Assembly (NCBI RefSeq): GCF_002980555.1 | Contig: NZ_PVBT01000002.1 | Location: 310,001-374,000, forward strand | Length of the DNA: 64,000 bases | Source of the DNA: Phyllobacterium myrsinacearum | GTDB taxonomy: Bacteria; Pseudomonadota; Alphaproteobacteria; Rhizobiales; Rhizobiaceae | Direction of reading: 5' to 3' | Part shown: positions 17,976-26,524 of the stretch, one piece after another | How the letters are laid out: each line of letters starts with the position of its first letter | How positions within the stretch are numbered: position 1 is the first letter of the stretch | The notes under the pieces: generated by a model | Told to the model about the DNA's origin: nothing | Database searches by the model: none | The model's input: only the letters and a program-made list of their open reading frames with translations | Translations under genes and position numbers: made by a program

Positions 17976-18917
17976 ATGACGGAAGGATTTTCCGTTCTCC
18001 ACGCAAGATACGGACCAATGACAGCCTTCTCCAATTCATCACCGGCCATGATTGGCAACACCACCTTTCACGACGTGGTCTCGAACCGGAATGGCCTCGT
18101 GTACCGCATTTTCGTCTACCGTCCCGGCGGGGAGCCGCCAAGCAATGGATGGCCGGTGCTTTATATGACCGATGGCAATGCGGTGATCGGTACGGCCGTT
18201 GACGCGATGCGGGCGCAGGCCAGTTACCCCAGCGGCACCAATGTGGCTTATGGCGTGATTGTCACCATCGGCTATCCCACAGACGGCGCCTATGATCCGT
18301 TGCGGCGTTCCTGGGATCTCGGGCCGCCCCCCGGACAGGCCTATCCGCCATTCTATGAGAATACTCCCGAGGTGAAGACCGGTGGCGCCGAGGAATTCCT
18401 GTCGTTCATCGAGGACCAGATCAAGCCGATGATCGAGGCGGATGTTCCAATCGACCCCAGCCGCCAGGCGATCTTCGGCCATTCCTTTGGCGGGCTGTTC
18501 GTTCTCTACAGTCTCTTCACCCGTCCGTCGGCCTTCACCACATGGATCGCGGCCAGCGCGTCGATCTATTGGGAGAATTGCGCAATCAACGCCTTTCTTC
18601 CCCAATTCGAAGCGGCACATGCAACCCGGCCGGGAGCTGCGCTTTATCTCTCCTGCGGCGAGTATGAAACCGGCAAGCTGGCACCATTCCAGCGCGGTGC
18701 GGCCGATGAGGCGGAGCGGTTGGCGCAGAAGAAAATCACCTTGAATGACGATCACTCCATTGAACTCATGCGCCGGTTGAACGCCCTGCCTGACCGGCCG
18801 GTCAGAACACAGTTCGAGATTCATGCCGGTGAAAATCACATGTCTCTGCTGCCGGTGGCGGTCAATCGTGCCATTCAGGCTGCCTTCGCCGTTGCAAAGC
18901 CGCGCCAGGACGGGTGA
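17976..18917 (+). CDS. Alpha/beta-hydrolase esterase, probable siderophore esterase (Fes/IroE-like)
   Basis: This protein of up to 313 residues belongs to the putative esterase (esterase D/Fes) family. The nucleophile elbow GHSFGG is at residues 168-173 (Ser170), and a late His in GENHMSLL completes the likely triad. There is no signal peptide, so it should be cytoplasmic. The start is uncertain: the ATG at 18018 (MTAFSNSS) is also possible, and neither has a strong ribosome binding site. It is followed 28 nt later by the phosphopantetheinyl transferase gene. Family members hydrolyse ester bonds of imported ferric siderophores to release iron; that role is inferred from context. Confidence 0.75.
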   Translation: MTEGFSVLHARYGPMTAFSNSSPAMIGNTTFHDVVSNRNGLVYRIFVYRPGGEPPSNGWPVLYMTDGNAVIGTAVDAMRAQASYPSGTNVAYGVIVTIGYPTDGAYDPLRRSWDLGPPPGQAYPPFYENTPEVKTGGAEEFLSFIEDQIKPMIEADVPIDPSRQAIFGHSFGGLFVLYSLFTRPSAFTTWIAASASIYWENCAINAFLPQFEAAHATRPGAALYLSCGEYETGKLAPFQRGAADEAERLAQKKITLNDDHSIELMRRLNALPDRPVRTQFEIHAGENHMSLLPVAVNRAIQAAFAVAKPRQDG

Positions 18918-18945
18918 ACACCGCCCGTTGGAGGGAGAAGGCCCG

Positions 18946-19713
18946 ATGCTGCCATACGATCTTCTCGCGGATTTGCCGGAGGCCAGCCCAGCCTGGATCA
19001 GCGGGAGGCCGCCAACGATCGATATCTGGTGGTGGGCCTATGCCGAAAGTCAAACGGATTGGGGAAAGGTCAGATCCGCACTTACCGTGCCGGAACAGGA
19101 ACGGACGTCGTCTTTCAGGTTCGACAGGGATGCCATCGGGTTCATGGCCGGTCGCCACCTCCAGCGCAGCGTCCTTTCACTCTATACGGGAAAAGCAGCG
19201 GAGAATTTGAACGTCGTTACCGGCGACCACGGCAAGCCGTATCTTGCCGGAGAAACGGCGCTGGCATTCAATCTCAGCAATACGAGCGGCCTTGCTGTGC
19301 TCGCAGTCAGCCGCGATTGTTCCGTTGTTGGCATGGATGCCGAGGCGCATTCGGTCGCGCTGGAGGCTGGAACGGCGGAGATCATCTGTTCGGCCGCTGA
19401 ATCTGCGACGCTCTCGATGCTTCAAGGCGCCGAGCGGCAGGCGCTGCTGCTCGCCTTCTGGACGCTGAAGGAGAGCCTTTTGAAAGCGACGGGCCATGGG
19501 CTGACTGTCGAACCGCACCGGCTGACTGTGCGGGTTGATCCGGCAAGCCGGGCAATCCGCGTAGAGCATGATCTGCCGGGCGACGGAGCAGGATGGCACC
19601 ACCGCCTGTTTCGATCCCCAAGCGGGCACATGATTGCGGTTTCCGCGCAATCGGATCGGGCAGGGCTGGTCTTTCGCCAGCAAAGCCTGCCCGATCCGAT
19701 TTTCCGGTTCTAA
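18946..19713 (+). CDS. 4'-phosphopantetheinyl transferase (Sfp type) for the siderophore NRPS
   Basis: This 255-residue enzyme would convert the apo carrier domain of the NRPS at 21093-25076 to the holo form by attaching the CoA-derived phosphopantetheine arm. Visible motifs are the Mg-binding VVGMDAEAH (Asp131) and WTLKESLLKATG (residues 172-183), diagnostic of the Sfp/HetI group. The ATG at 18946 is preceded by GGAGGGAGAAGG and fits the family length; upstream in-frame codons lie in the esterase gene. Its 3' end overlaps the convergent monooxygenase gene by 4 nt. It is analogous to VbsP of the vicibactin system. Confidence 0.9.
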   Translation: MLPYDLLADLPEASPAWISGRPPTIDIWWWAYAESQTDWGKVRSALTVPEQERTSSFRFDRDAIGFMAGRHLQRSVLSLYTGKAAENLNVVTGDHGKPYLAGETALAFNLSNTSGLAVLAVSRDCSVVGMDAEAHSVALEAGTAEIICSAAESATLSMLQGAERQALLLAFWTLKESLLKATGHGLTVEPHRLTVRVDPASRAIRVEHDLPGDGAGWHHRLFRSPSGHMIAVSAQSDRAGLVFRQQSLPDPIFRF

Positions 19714-21056
19714 TAATCTACGGCAATGGACTGGCCGAGAGTCTCATGTCCGCTCGACAGCCAGTTGACCTGCGAGTCATGCGGCTCCAGATCAAAGTGC
19801 TCGTGGCCTGTGAGCGTATTGATGATGTGGGCGCTGCGCCACGCCATCAGACTTAATTGAGAATCGGCGATGCCATGGCTGTAGCGCCCGGCGTTCTGGG
19901 CAAAGATGCGGTTTTGCTTCGGACCGTTCCAGTTGAGGCAGTACTCGTCATTGAGGGCGGGGCGGCCGTGACGGTCGAACTGGATACGGTCCTGCAATCC
20001 GCTGAGTGCCTCGGGCAGTTTGAACTGGTAACCCGTGGCGAGGACAATGGCATCGGCGTGGGCAACCTCGACACCGCCGTCAAAGCGGTTGCGCACGATC
20101 AGCCGGTAGCCGTCCTTGTCCGCTTCTACCTGAATCACATCGCGATTGGGCGAAAGCTTTGCCTCGATGCTGCGGCCTTCGAGATAGCGCAGGCTGTAAA
20201 GGCGCCGGTAGATCGCATTGATCGTCGACAGCGAAAGCCCGTCGCTGGTCAGGATCGAAGCCTTCAATGCTTCGAGCTTCTGGTCATTGTTGAGGTTGAG
20301 GTAGGCATAGACATATTCCGGCGAGAACACCTGATTGGAAAAAGCCGTGTCGTTGATCGGTTCGAAATTGTGCCGGCGGCTGAACCAGTTGAGCTGTTTC
20401 AGATTGGCTTTGGAGTTGAGCAGGGATTCAACCACTTCGCCGCCGCTCTGGCCGCCGCCAATCACCGCGATCCGCTCGGCATTGAGCTCCGGCAGCCGGA
20501 ACTTTGCTTCGGAATTGTGGAAGCAGCGCTCGCCGAGGAACGGTGTCGCCCATGACGGGACAAAGGGGCTGGTTCCTGTTCCCAGCACAATGTTCTTTGC
20601 CGCCACACTGCCATTGTCGAACTGCACCACGAACCTGTCCTTGTCGTGTTTGACCTCGCGCACGGCGGCATCAAATGAGACATTGTCGAGCTGTCCGGCA
20701 ACCCAGGCGAGATATTGCGCAAACTCCCGGCGCGGCACGGCGTCATAATGGGCATTGAGAAACGCATAGAGGCGCTTGTGCGCGACGAGATAGGACACGA
20801 ACGACCATGGATTCGTCGGCATGACCGGTGTGACCAGATCCTTCAGATAGGACGACTGCAATTCGACGTCGGGCAGCATCATGCCGGGATGCCAGTCGAA
20901 ATTTGCCCGGCGCTCGTAGAAATGCGCCTTGAGGCCGCCGACGCTGTCGAGCAGCGCCGCAAGGCTCAGGTTGGAAGGTCCGACACCGATACCCGCCAGA
21001 TCAAGGGTCTCGTTCGGCTGGCGCGTATGATCATTGTTCGCAAACATGGCAGTCAT
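19710..21056 (-). CDS. L-ornithine N5-monooxygenase / L-lysine N6-monooxygenase (siderophore)
   Basis: This 448-residue flavin-dependent N-hydroxylase belongs to the PvdA/IucD/SidA/VbsO family. The FAD-binding motif GIGVGPSNL is at residues 22-30, the NADPH-binding motif VIGGGQSGGEVVE lies mid-protein, and the family's LATGYQF motif is near the C-terminus. It hydroxylates the side-chain amine of ornithine (or lysine) as the first step toward a hydroxamate. The start at 21056 has AAGGA 6 nt upstream. It follows the NRPS with a 36-nt gap and is the last gene of the mbtH-NRPS operon. Ornithine is favoured by the NRPS context, but lysine cannot be excluded. Confidence 0.9.
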   Translation of the reverse strand: MTAMFANNDHTRQPNETLDLAGIGVGPSNLSLAALLDSVGGLKAHFYERRANFDWHPGMMLPDVELQSSYLKDLVTPVMPTNPWSFVSYLVAHKRLYAFLNAHYDAVPRREFAQYLAWVAGQLDNVSFDAAVREVKHDKDRFVVQFDNGSVAAKNIVLGTGTSPFVPSWATPFLGERCFHNSEAKFRLPELNAERIAVIGGGQSGGEVVESLLNSKANLKQLNWFSRRHNFEPINDTAFSNQVFSPEYVYAYLNLNNDQKLEALKASILTSDGLSLSTINAIYRRLYSLRYLEGRSIEAKLSPNRDVIQVEADKDGYRLIVRNRFDGGVEVAHADAIVLATGYQFKLPEALSGLQDRIQFDRHGRPALNDEYCLNWNGPKQNRIFAQNAGRYSHGIADSQLSLMAWRSAHIINTLTGHEHFDLEPHDSQVNWLSSGHETLGQSIAVDY

Positions 21057-21092
21057 CAGAATTCCTTTCCGTGATCTTGATTCCAAAGGGCC

Positions 21093-24000
21093 CTAGCGGG
21101 CCTCGTCCAGCCGGTGGGAGAGACGGCTGTGGAATGCCTGTGATCCGATTACGTGCAGATGGTTGGTGCCAGAGATGATTTCCGCCGGATTGGCCCGGGG
21201 GGAGTAGCGCCGCCAGTCGATGAGGTTGAGACCCCGATTCAGGCTGTCGTCGGCGGCCCAGGAATGGATCGGCACGTCGTGCGGCTTCAGTTCGTGACGC
21301 CTGAAAATCAGGGCATTGTCGATCAGGATCCAGAACGTATGTTCGCGGCTGCTGATATCCGGACCGTCCGTCGGCAATGTGTCTTTCTCGTCGCCGACAA
21401 AGCGCAGGAACTGCTCATAGGTATCCTCGTCCATGACGTTGAGCAGGCGGTCCCATTCGGCGCGCATGGCGGTGCGCGACAACCATTCCTGCACGGTCGC
21501 ATGCAACTGGTCGCGTTCGCCCGGCTTGAAGCGCGGCTTGGCGCCGATGGCGAACTCAGTGCCCAGATCGCAGACATCGACCATGGTGATCAGCCGCAGG
21601 TCGATCTCGTCGCCGAGCTTGCGCGCGGTTTCATAGGCCAGCAGTCCGCCCCAGGACCAGCCGAGGAAATAGCAGGGCTGGCCTTTGCTCTCGCGGCGGA
21701 TGTAGTCCACATAGCCCTGAATGATATCGTCAACGGATGAGCCGATTTCCTTCTGTTCGGAGAGCGAATAGCAGATGAAGCCTGTCGCCGGTTGATCGGC
21801 GCCGAGATAGTCGACCAGCTTGACGTATTCGCGCGTGCTGACGAGAAGGCCGGGGAAGCAATAGAGCACGGGCTTGGTTCCCGATGCGCGCAGGACGATG
21901 ACTTCGCTGCCCGCCTCGCTATTGCCGTTTTCAACGACCTCTGCGAAGGAGCGGATCGTCGGATTGTTGAAGAGATCGGCAATGGTCGTGCGGTTCTGCG
22001 GTTTGCGCTGCCGCAGGGCCGTGAGGATGCGGATGGCGCCAAGAGAATTGCCGCCGATGGCGAAGAAATTGTCCTCGACGCTGATCGGGCCGGTTTTCAG
22101 GATGTCCTGCCAGATATCGCGGATTTCTGTCTCGATGGCGTTTTCCGGTTCGATGATGTTGCGCTTCATCGGTGTTGGCGCGGGCAGGGCGAACCGGTCG
22201 AGCTTGCTGTTGGGATTGATCGGCATGGCTTTCAGCGGAACAATGGCCGAAGGCACCATATAGGCGGGCAGCATGCGTTCCAGCGCCGCGTGCATTTGCG
22301 CCACGTCAAGCTCAATGCCCTGTTTCGGCACGACATAGGCCACCAGCATCTTTTGCCTGGTGGCTTCGTCGTCCCGCAGGACCACAAGCGCCTCGCCGAC
22401 GCCCTCAAGCTCAAGCAGCGCTGCTTCGATTTCACCAAGCTCGATGCGGTAGCCGCGCAGCTTGACCTGATGGTCGACGCGGCCAACGAATTCTACGGTG
22501 CCGTCTTCGCGCCAGCGGGTCAGATCGCCGGAGCGATAAAGACGCCCGCCTTCCTTGGAAAACGGGTCCGGAATGAAGCGGTCGGCGGTTGTATCGGCTT
22601 TGCCGATATAGCCGCGGGCCATGCCTTCACCGGCAATATAAAGCTCGCCCGTCACGCCGATGGGGCAGGGATTGAGGTCGGGATCGAGAACATAGACGCG
22701 CCGGTTGCCGACGGCACGGCCGATCGGTGCATAGGTGCCTTCGAACTTCTGCCCGGCACGCACTTTCCAGACCATCGGGGTCATGATGGTCTCGGTGGGG
22801 CCGTACCCGTTGATCAGCCATTCAGACTTCAGAGCCGTGGAGAGGAGATCGAAGGTCTGCTGGGCCAAACCTTCGCCGCCGAAGGAATAGAGCCGCATCG
22901 GCGGCGCGCTGTCGGTGAGATCAGCCCATTCGGCCAATTGCTGCAGATAGGTGGTGGGAATGCTGGCATTGTTGGCGCCGTGCTTGCGCATGGCGGTCAA
23001 TGTTTCCTCCGGGGTCCACAGGGGCTGGTCCGGCAGAATGATGCTGCCGCCTTCCATTAGCGGGTTCATCCAGCGTTCGTGTCCGCCATCGGAGCTGAAA
23101 GGCAGGAACGGCAGCTCGCGCGAGTCCGCGCTCATGCCGTAGACGCGCGATGTGTTCTGCATGTGATGGGTCAAGGGGCCGTGCTCGACGGCAACGCCCT
23201 TGGGCAGGCCGGTCGAGCCCGATGTATACATGATGTAGGCGAGCTGATCCTTGTGGACCTTGACGTCGGGGACGCTGTCCGGCTCGTCCGACAGGTCGAG
23301 TTTGTCGAGTTCGAGGATGACTGCATCAAGGCCTTCCGGAATGCGGTCAAGCAGCCAGCTGTGGGTGAGGATGACCTTCACGCTGCCATCGCGCAGGATG
23401 TGGTGGTTGCGGCTGGTGGGATGATCCGGCTCAACGGGGATATAAGCGCCGCCCGCCTTGAGCGTGGCGAGAATGCCGACGATGGCTTCGGGAGAACGCT
23501 TGACGGCAATCGCCACGCTGATGTCGGCACCGATGCCGAGCTTGATCAGCCGGTGCGCCAGCCGGTTGGCGCTGCGGTCAAGCTTGGCATGGCTCCAGAC
23601 TTCATCGGCAAAGATGATGGCGGTCTTGTCAGGCGTGCGCTGGGCATGGGCGGCGATGTGTTCATGCACCGCCCGGTCGTCGTTGATAGCGTCATCCTCA
23701 TAGGGAGCCGAGAGAACATCGAGTTCATCCTCGGCGATGAGGTCGATATCCTTGATGCGGACCTCGTCCCCGGCAATGGCCTGGGAGAGAACGCGCTGGA
23801 AATGAATGGCGGCGCGCTCGATCAGTGCCGGCTCATAAATGTCTTCGGCATAATCGAACAGGCCGGCAAGCGCGCCGTCCGCCTTCGGGGTCAGCACCAG
23901 TGCCAGTTCCGCATCCGAGCGCGGCGCGACGGCCGGCACATGGTCTTGCGCCATTGCGGAATGCCGGGGCGGCTGGCGGAACTCGAACAGGGATTTGACG

Positions 24001-25076
24001 ATGGCGTCCTGTTCGCGTTCCTCATGCGTCTGGATTTCCTGCACGAGACGCTCGAACGGAACAAGGTTTTCCGTTCCTAGCGCAACCGCCGATGCAAGCG
24101 CCTTGCAAACATCCAGGAAGGCAGCGCGGGACGTCAGCTCAAGCTTCAACGGCAGGATTTGCTCGCTGCGCGCTACGGTCTGCTGGCTCGTGGATCCAAG
24201 CAAAATGCCATATTGCAGCGAATAGGTGCCGCTGTAGCGGGCCAGGAGAATGGCAAAGGCCGCGGAAAGCAGATGCTCGGCGTTCAGGCTTTTGGAACGG
24301 GCATAGGATTCGACGGTTGCCCAGAGGTCAGCCGCCATCGTGAACGGGATGCGTTTGCGTCTGGCACCGGCATATCCAGCAGCATTGAAGCGTGTGGGCA
24401 GGGTCGTCGCATTGTACTCCTCGCCAATCAGATCGCGCCAATGCGCGAGGGCCGCCGCAAAGTGCGGCGTTTCCAGCGCTTCCTCTTCGCGCATGCCGCG
24501 CTGCAGGCTGTCGCCGGGAAGCACGGGCAATTCCTTGCCCTCGGCCAGCGCGATGAGATCACTGCGCAGGGTGGCAAGCGCTGCCTCATCGCAGACGATG
24601 GGATGCAGCACGATTGTCGAGATCAGTTGGCCGTTGTTTCCGGCAATCAATTGATAACGGGCGGAAACACCGTTCAGGAGATCGAAGGGACGGGCAATGA
24701 AGCCCGCCTTTTCCGTTTCGGCTTCCGTCGCGCTCAGAGGATTGCTGTCACTGCCGACAATCTCACCGGAGGGAACGTCGCCCGGCACGGAAAACTGCTC
24801 GATGCGGCCACCGGCAAACCGGCGAAAGCGTGTGCGCAAGGCGCTGTGCCGTTGCGCCAGCCGGTCGAGGGCGCTCTGCACCTGATCAGGCGTAACGCCC
24901 TTTTCCCATTGCAGGCAAAGCACCTGGAACGGAAAAACCGTTGCGTTGCCGATCTGCTCCAGCGACCAGATGCGCTTTTGCGCGAGTGTCAGCGGAAAGC
25001 TTTCGACCGCACCGCTGGCGATGCCGTCCACGCAAACCGGTTCATTGGTTTCGGGTTGAGCGAAGAGTTTGTTCAT
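21093..25076 (-). CDS. Single-module siderophore NRPS (C*-A-T-TE)
   Basis: This 1327-residue protein has a condensation-like domain (about residues 25-450), an adenylation domain (about 465-970), a carrier domain with Ser1011 in FFAIGGNSLGAIRIL, and a thioesterase (about 1065-1327) with Ser1141 in GWSWGGLLAYE. Adenylation motifs are intact: YIMYTSGSTGLPKG, NGYGPTET, YRSGDLTRW, and the NSKLDR lysine; Asp663 suits binding of an alpha-amino group. The condensation motif HHxxxDG is replaced by HPIVCDE (158-164), losing the catalytic second His. One module plus a thioesterase implies iterative oligomerisation of an N-acyl-N-hydroxy amino acid, as inferred for VbsS-like systems. The ATG at 25076 is preferred; a TTG at 25115 is possible. 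Confidence 0.9.
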   Translation of the reverse strand: MNKLFAQPETNEPVCVDGIASGAVESFPLTLAQKRIWSLEQIGNATVFPFQVLCLQWEKGVTPDQVQSALDRLAQRHSALRTRFRRFAGGRIEQFSVPGDVPSGEIVGSDSNPLSATEAETEKAGFIARPFDLLNGVSARYQLIAGNNGQLISTIVLHPIVCDEAALATLRSDLIALAEGKELPVLPGDSLQRGMREEEALETPHFAAALAHWRDLIGEEYNATTLPTRFNAAGYAGARRKRIPFTMAADLWATVESYARSKSLNAEHLLSAAFAILLARYSGTYSLQYGILLGSTSQQTVARSEQILPLKLELTSRAAFLDVCKALASAVALGTENLVPFERLVQEIQTHEEREQDAIVKSLFEFRQPPRHSAMAQDHVPAVAPRSDAELALVLTPKADGALAGLFDYAEDIYEPALIERAAIHFQRVLSQAIAGDEVRIKDIDLIAEDELDVLSAPYEDDAINDDRAVHEHIAAHAQRTPDKTAIIFADEVWSHAKLDRSANRLAHRLIKLGIGADISVAIAVKRSPEAIVGILATLKAGGAYIPVEPDHPTSRNHHILRDGSVKVILTHSWLLDRIPEGLDAVILELDKLDLSDEPDSVPDVKVHKDQLAYIMYTSGSTGLPKGVAVEHGPLTHHMQNTSRVYGMSADSRELPFLPFSSDGGHERWMNPLMEGGSIILPDQPLWTPEETLTAMRKHGANNASIPTTYLQQLAEWADLTDSAPPMRLYSFGGEGLAQQTFDLLSTALKSEWLINGYGPTETIMTPMVWKVRAGQKFEGTYAPIGRAVGNRRVYVLDPDLNPCPIGVTGELYIAGEGMARGYIGKADTTADRFIPDPFSKEGGRLYRSGDLTRWREDGTVEFVGRVDHQVKLRGYRIELGEIEAALLELEGVGEALVVLRDDEATRQKMLVAYVVPKQGIELDVAQMHAALERMLPAYMVPSAIVPLKAMPINPNSKLDRFALPAPTPMKRNIIEPENAIETEIRDIWQDILKTGPISVEDNFFAIGGNSLGAIRILTALRQRKPQNRTTIADLFNNPTIRSFAEVVENGNSEAGSEVIVLRASGTKPVLYCFPGLLVSTREYVKLVDYLGADQPATGFICYSLSEQKEIGSSVDDIIQGYVDYIRRESKGQPCYFLGWSWGGLLAYETARKLGDEIDLRLITMVDVCDLGTEFAIGAKPRFKPGERDQLHATVQEWLSRTAMRAEWDRLLNVMDEDTYEQFLRFVGDEKDTLPTDGPDISSREHTFWILIDNALIFRRHELKPHDVPIHSWAADDSLNRGLNLIDWRRYSPRANPAEIISGTNHLHVIGSQAFHSRLSHRLDEAR

Positions 25077-25115
25077 GGTGTCACCGATCTGTTGTCTGAA
25101 AGGGGTATCCGGCAA

Positions 25116-25322
25116 TCACGCCATGGCTTGCCGCAGGGCAAGCGGCCGCGGATCAACCCAGATTTTCTTGATTTCGCTCAGGCATTCCTCGCGGGTGCCG
25201 CTGAAGCTTTCCTTGCTCCAGCCGGCCGGGAGAGCCTTGTCATTGGACCAGACGGAATAGCGGTGTTCCTGATCGCGAACGATGCTCCAGGTTTCTGGCG
25301 ACGTCTCGGTATTCGACATCAT
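25116..25322 (-). CDS. MbtH-like protein
   Basis: This 68-residue small chaperone-like partner of NRPS adenylation domains has the family pattern: a YSVW motif in place of YSLWP, then LPAGW and ECLSEIKKIWVDPRP. AAGGAG lies 5 nt before the first of two consecutive ATG codons. It is the first gene of the minus-strand operon, ending 39 nt before the NRPS ATG. MbtH proteins bind and activate or solubilise the A domain, so it should act on the adjacent NRPS. Confidence 0.92.
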   Translation of the reverse strand: MMSNTETSPETWSIVRDQEHRYSVWSNDKALPAGWSKESFSGTREECLSEIKKIWVDPRPLALRQAMA

Positions 25323-25357
25323 GCGGGCTCCTTGCAGAATAAAGACATGCCCAAGAG

Positions 25358-25381
25358 ACGGATGAACCCGCAGCCGATTTA
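25358..25381 (-). promoter_or_regulatory. ECF (PvdS-type) promoter of the mbtH-NRPS operon
   Basis: Read on the minus strand: TAAAT at 25381-25377, exactly 16 nt, then CGT at 25360-25358, matching the iron-starvation box TAAAT-N16-CGT known for PvdS-class sigma factors. It lies 36 nt upstream of the MbtH start. It shares further identity with the divergent copy at 25417-25440: both have TAAATC, then GC two positions on, then TTCA-N-CCGTCTC at the same spacing. Confidence 0.75.
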
Positions 25382-25416
25382 AGCGGAACGGGAGAAAAAT
25401 TTTTCAAAGTTTTGGC

Positions 25417-25440
25417 TAAATCAGCACCTGCTTCAGCCGT
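25417..25440 (+). promoter_or_regulatory. ECF (PvdS-type) promoter of the acyltransferase-MATE-PLP operon
   Basis: TAAAT at 25417-25421, 16 nt, then CGT at 25438-25440, preceded by GGC as in PvdS-dependent promoters. It lies 55 nt upstream of the acyltransferase start. A 12-nt palindrome GAAAAATTTTTC (25394-25405) lies between this promoter and its divergent twin. The probable cognate sigma factor is encoded at 35156-35695. Confidence 0.75.
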
Positions 25441-25495
25441 CTCTTTGGAAACCACCCTGTCAAATCTTGCCAGCAAACGGGCTGCGGAGTGCACC

Positions 25496-26524
25496 ATGAC
25501 CCTTGTTTCCAATGTTTCCAGAGAAACCGATGTTTCGCCTTTTCCAGCCTCGGGTCTCTCGTGCTTCCTGAAATCTGCCGAAATGAAAACGCCGGGTCAG
25601 ATGCTGATCTCGACCGTGGCGGGGCGCTATCTCGCGGATGTTGAGCCGGGGGCCGGACGTGTCCGGGTTCGCTTGCCGGATTTGAATGCGGATGAAACCG
25701 TTTCAGTTCTGGCCTCGGCTATCGAATTTCTGTCGGCGCAGTCGCGCAATATCGGTGTGGTGGACGTCGACAATGTGCAGCCATCGGATTTTCCGTTGGG
25801 GTCGTGCAGCGGCAATTCCTTGACCGTCGATACCAGGGAATTCTGGCAATGGCCGATGCCGTGGATTGCCAATCCCGTCTGGCCGCAGCCGCAGGTGCAC
25901 GTCATGACCAATGGCCAGTATCACCCCAAACGCCGGCGCAAGCCGGTCGGCGTCGTCTATGAACGCTACATTCCCTGGCTCGATCAGGTGCTTTCGTTCA
26001 GGGCTGCGGATCCGCAGACGGATATCGAGCATTTCCATCGCTGGATGAATGATGAGCAGGTCAATGTGATCTGGGAAGATGGCGGCGACAGGGAGAAGCA
26101 CGCGGCCATTCTTGAGGAGCGGCTGCATGATCCGCATGTGCTTGCGCTGATCGGTTGTTTCAACGGCGTGCCGTTCGGCTATTTCGAAGTCTATTGGGCC
26201 AAGGAAAACCGTCTTGGGCCCTATTACGACGCGCAGGATTACGACCGCGGCTGGCATGTGGCCATTGGCGAACCGGCCTATCGCGGCAAGCAATGGATCA
26301 CGGCGTGGCTGCCATCACTGATGCATTTCATGTTTCTCGATGATCCGCGCACCCAGCGCATTGTCGGCGAGCCGCGTGCCAGCCATGAGCAGCAGATCCG
26401 CAATCTCGACCGCTCGGGTTTTTCCAAGGTGAAGCACTTCGACTTCCCGCACAAACGGGCCATGCTGGTCATGCTGCTGCGCGAACGCTTTTTCGATGAC
26501 AGGCTTTGGGTGCCCGCACCATGA
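25496..26524 (+). CDS. GNAT-type N-hydroxy-ornithine/lysine acyltransferase (IucB/VbsA-like)
   Basis: This 342-residue siderophore acyltransferase has a C-terminal GNAT domain of the RimJ/IucB kind (about residues 160-340): HRWMNDEQVNVIWED, FGYFEVYWAKENRLGPYY, GWHVAIGEPAYRGK and a final LLRERFF. It would transfer an acyl group from acyl-CoA to the hydroxylamine made by the monooxygenase, giving the hydroxamate. GGAG lies 7 nt before the ATG at 25496; an upstream in-frame ATG at 25412 would start inside the promoter. It is coupled to the MATE gene by an ATGA overlap. The acyl chain (acetyl, hydroxybutyryl or other) cannot be predicted. Confidence 0.88.
   Translation: MTLVSNVSRETDVSPFPASGLSCFLKSAEMKTPGQMLISTVAGRYLADVEPGAGRVRVRLPDLNADETVSVLASAIEFLSAQSRNIGVVDVDNVQPSDFPLGSCSGNSLTVDTREFWQWPMPWIANPVWPQPQVHVMTNGQYHPKRRRKPVGVVYERYIPWLDQVLSFRAADPQTDIEHFHRWMNDEQVNVIWEDGGDREKHAAILEERLHDPHVLALIGCFNGVPFGYFEVYWAKENRLGPYYDAQDYDRGWHVAIGEPAYRGKQWITAWLPSLMHFMFLDDPRTQRIVGEPRASHEQQIRNLDRSGFSKVKHFDFPHKRAMLVMLLRERFFDDRLWVPAP

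Noticed and set aside
17638-18141. Minus-strand frame between the small hypothetical gene and the esterase
   Set aside because: It runs through the promoter-like region and the esterase 5' end; the peptide has no recognisable features.
21792-23060. Long plus-strand frame opposite the NRPS
   Set aside because: Antisense to intact adenylation and carrier motifs, with no protein-like features.
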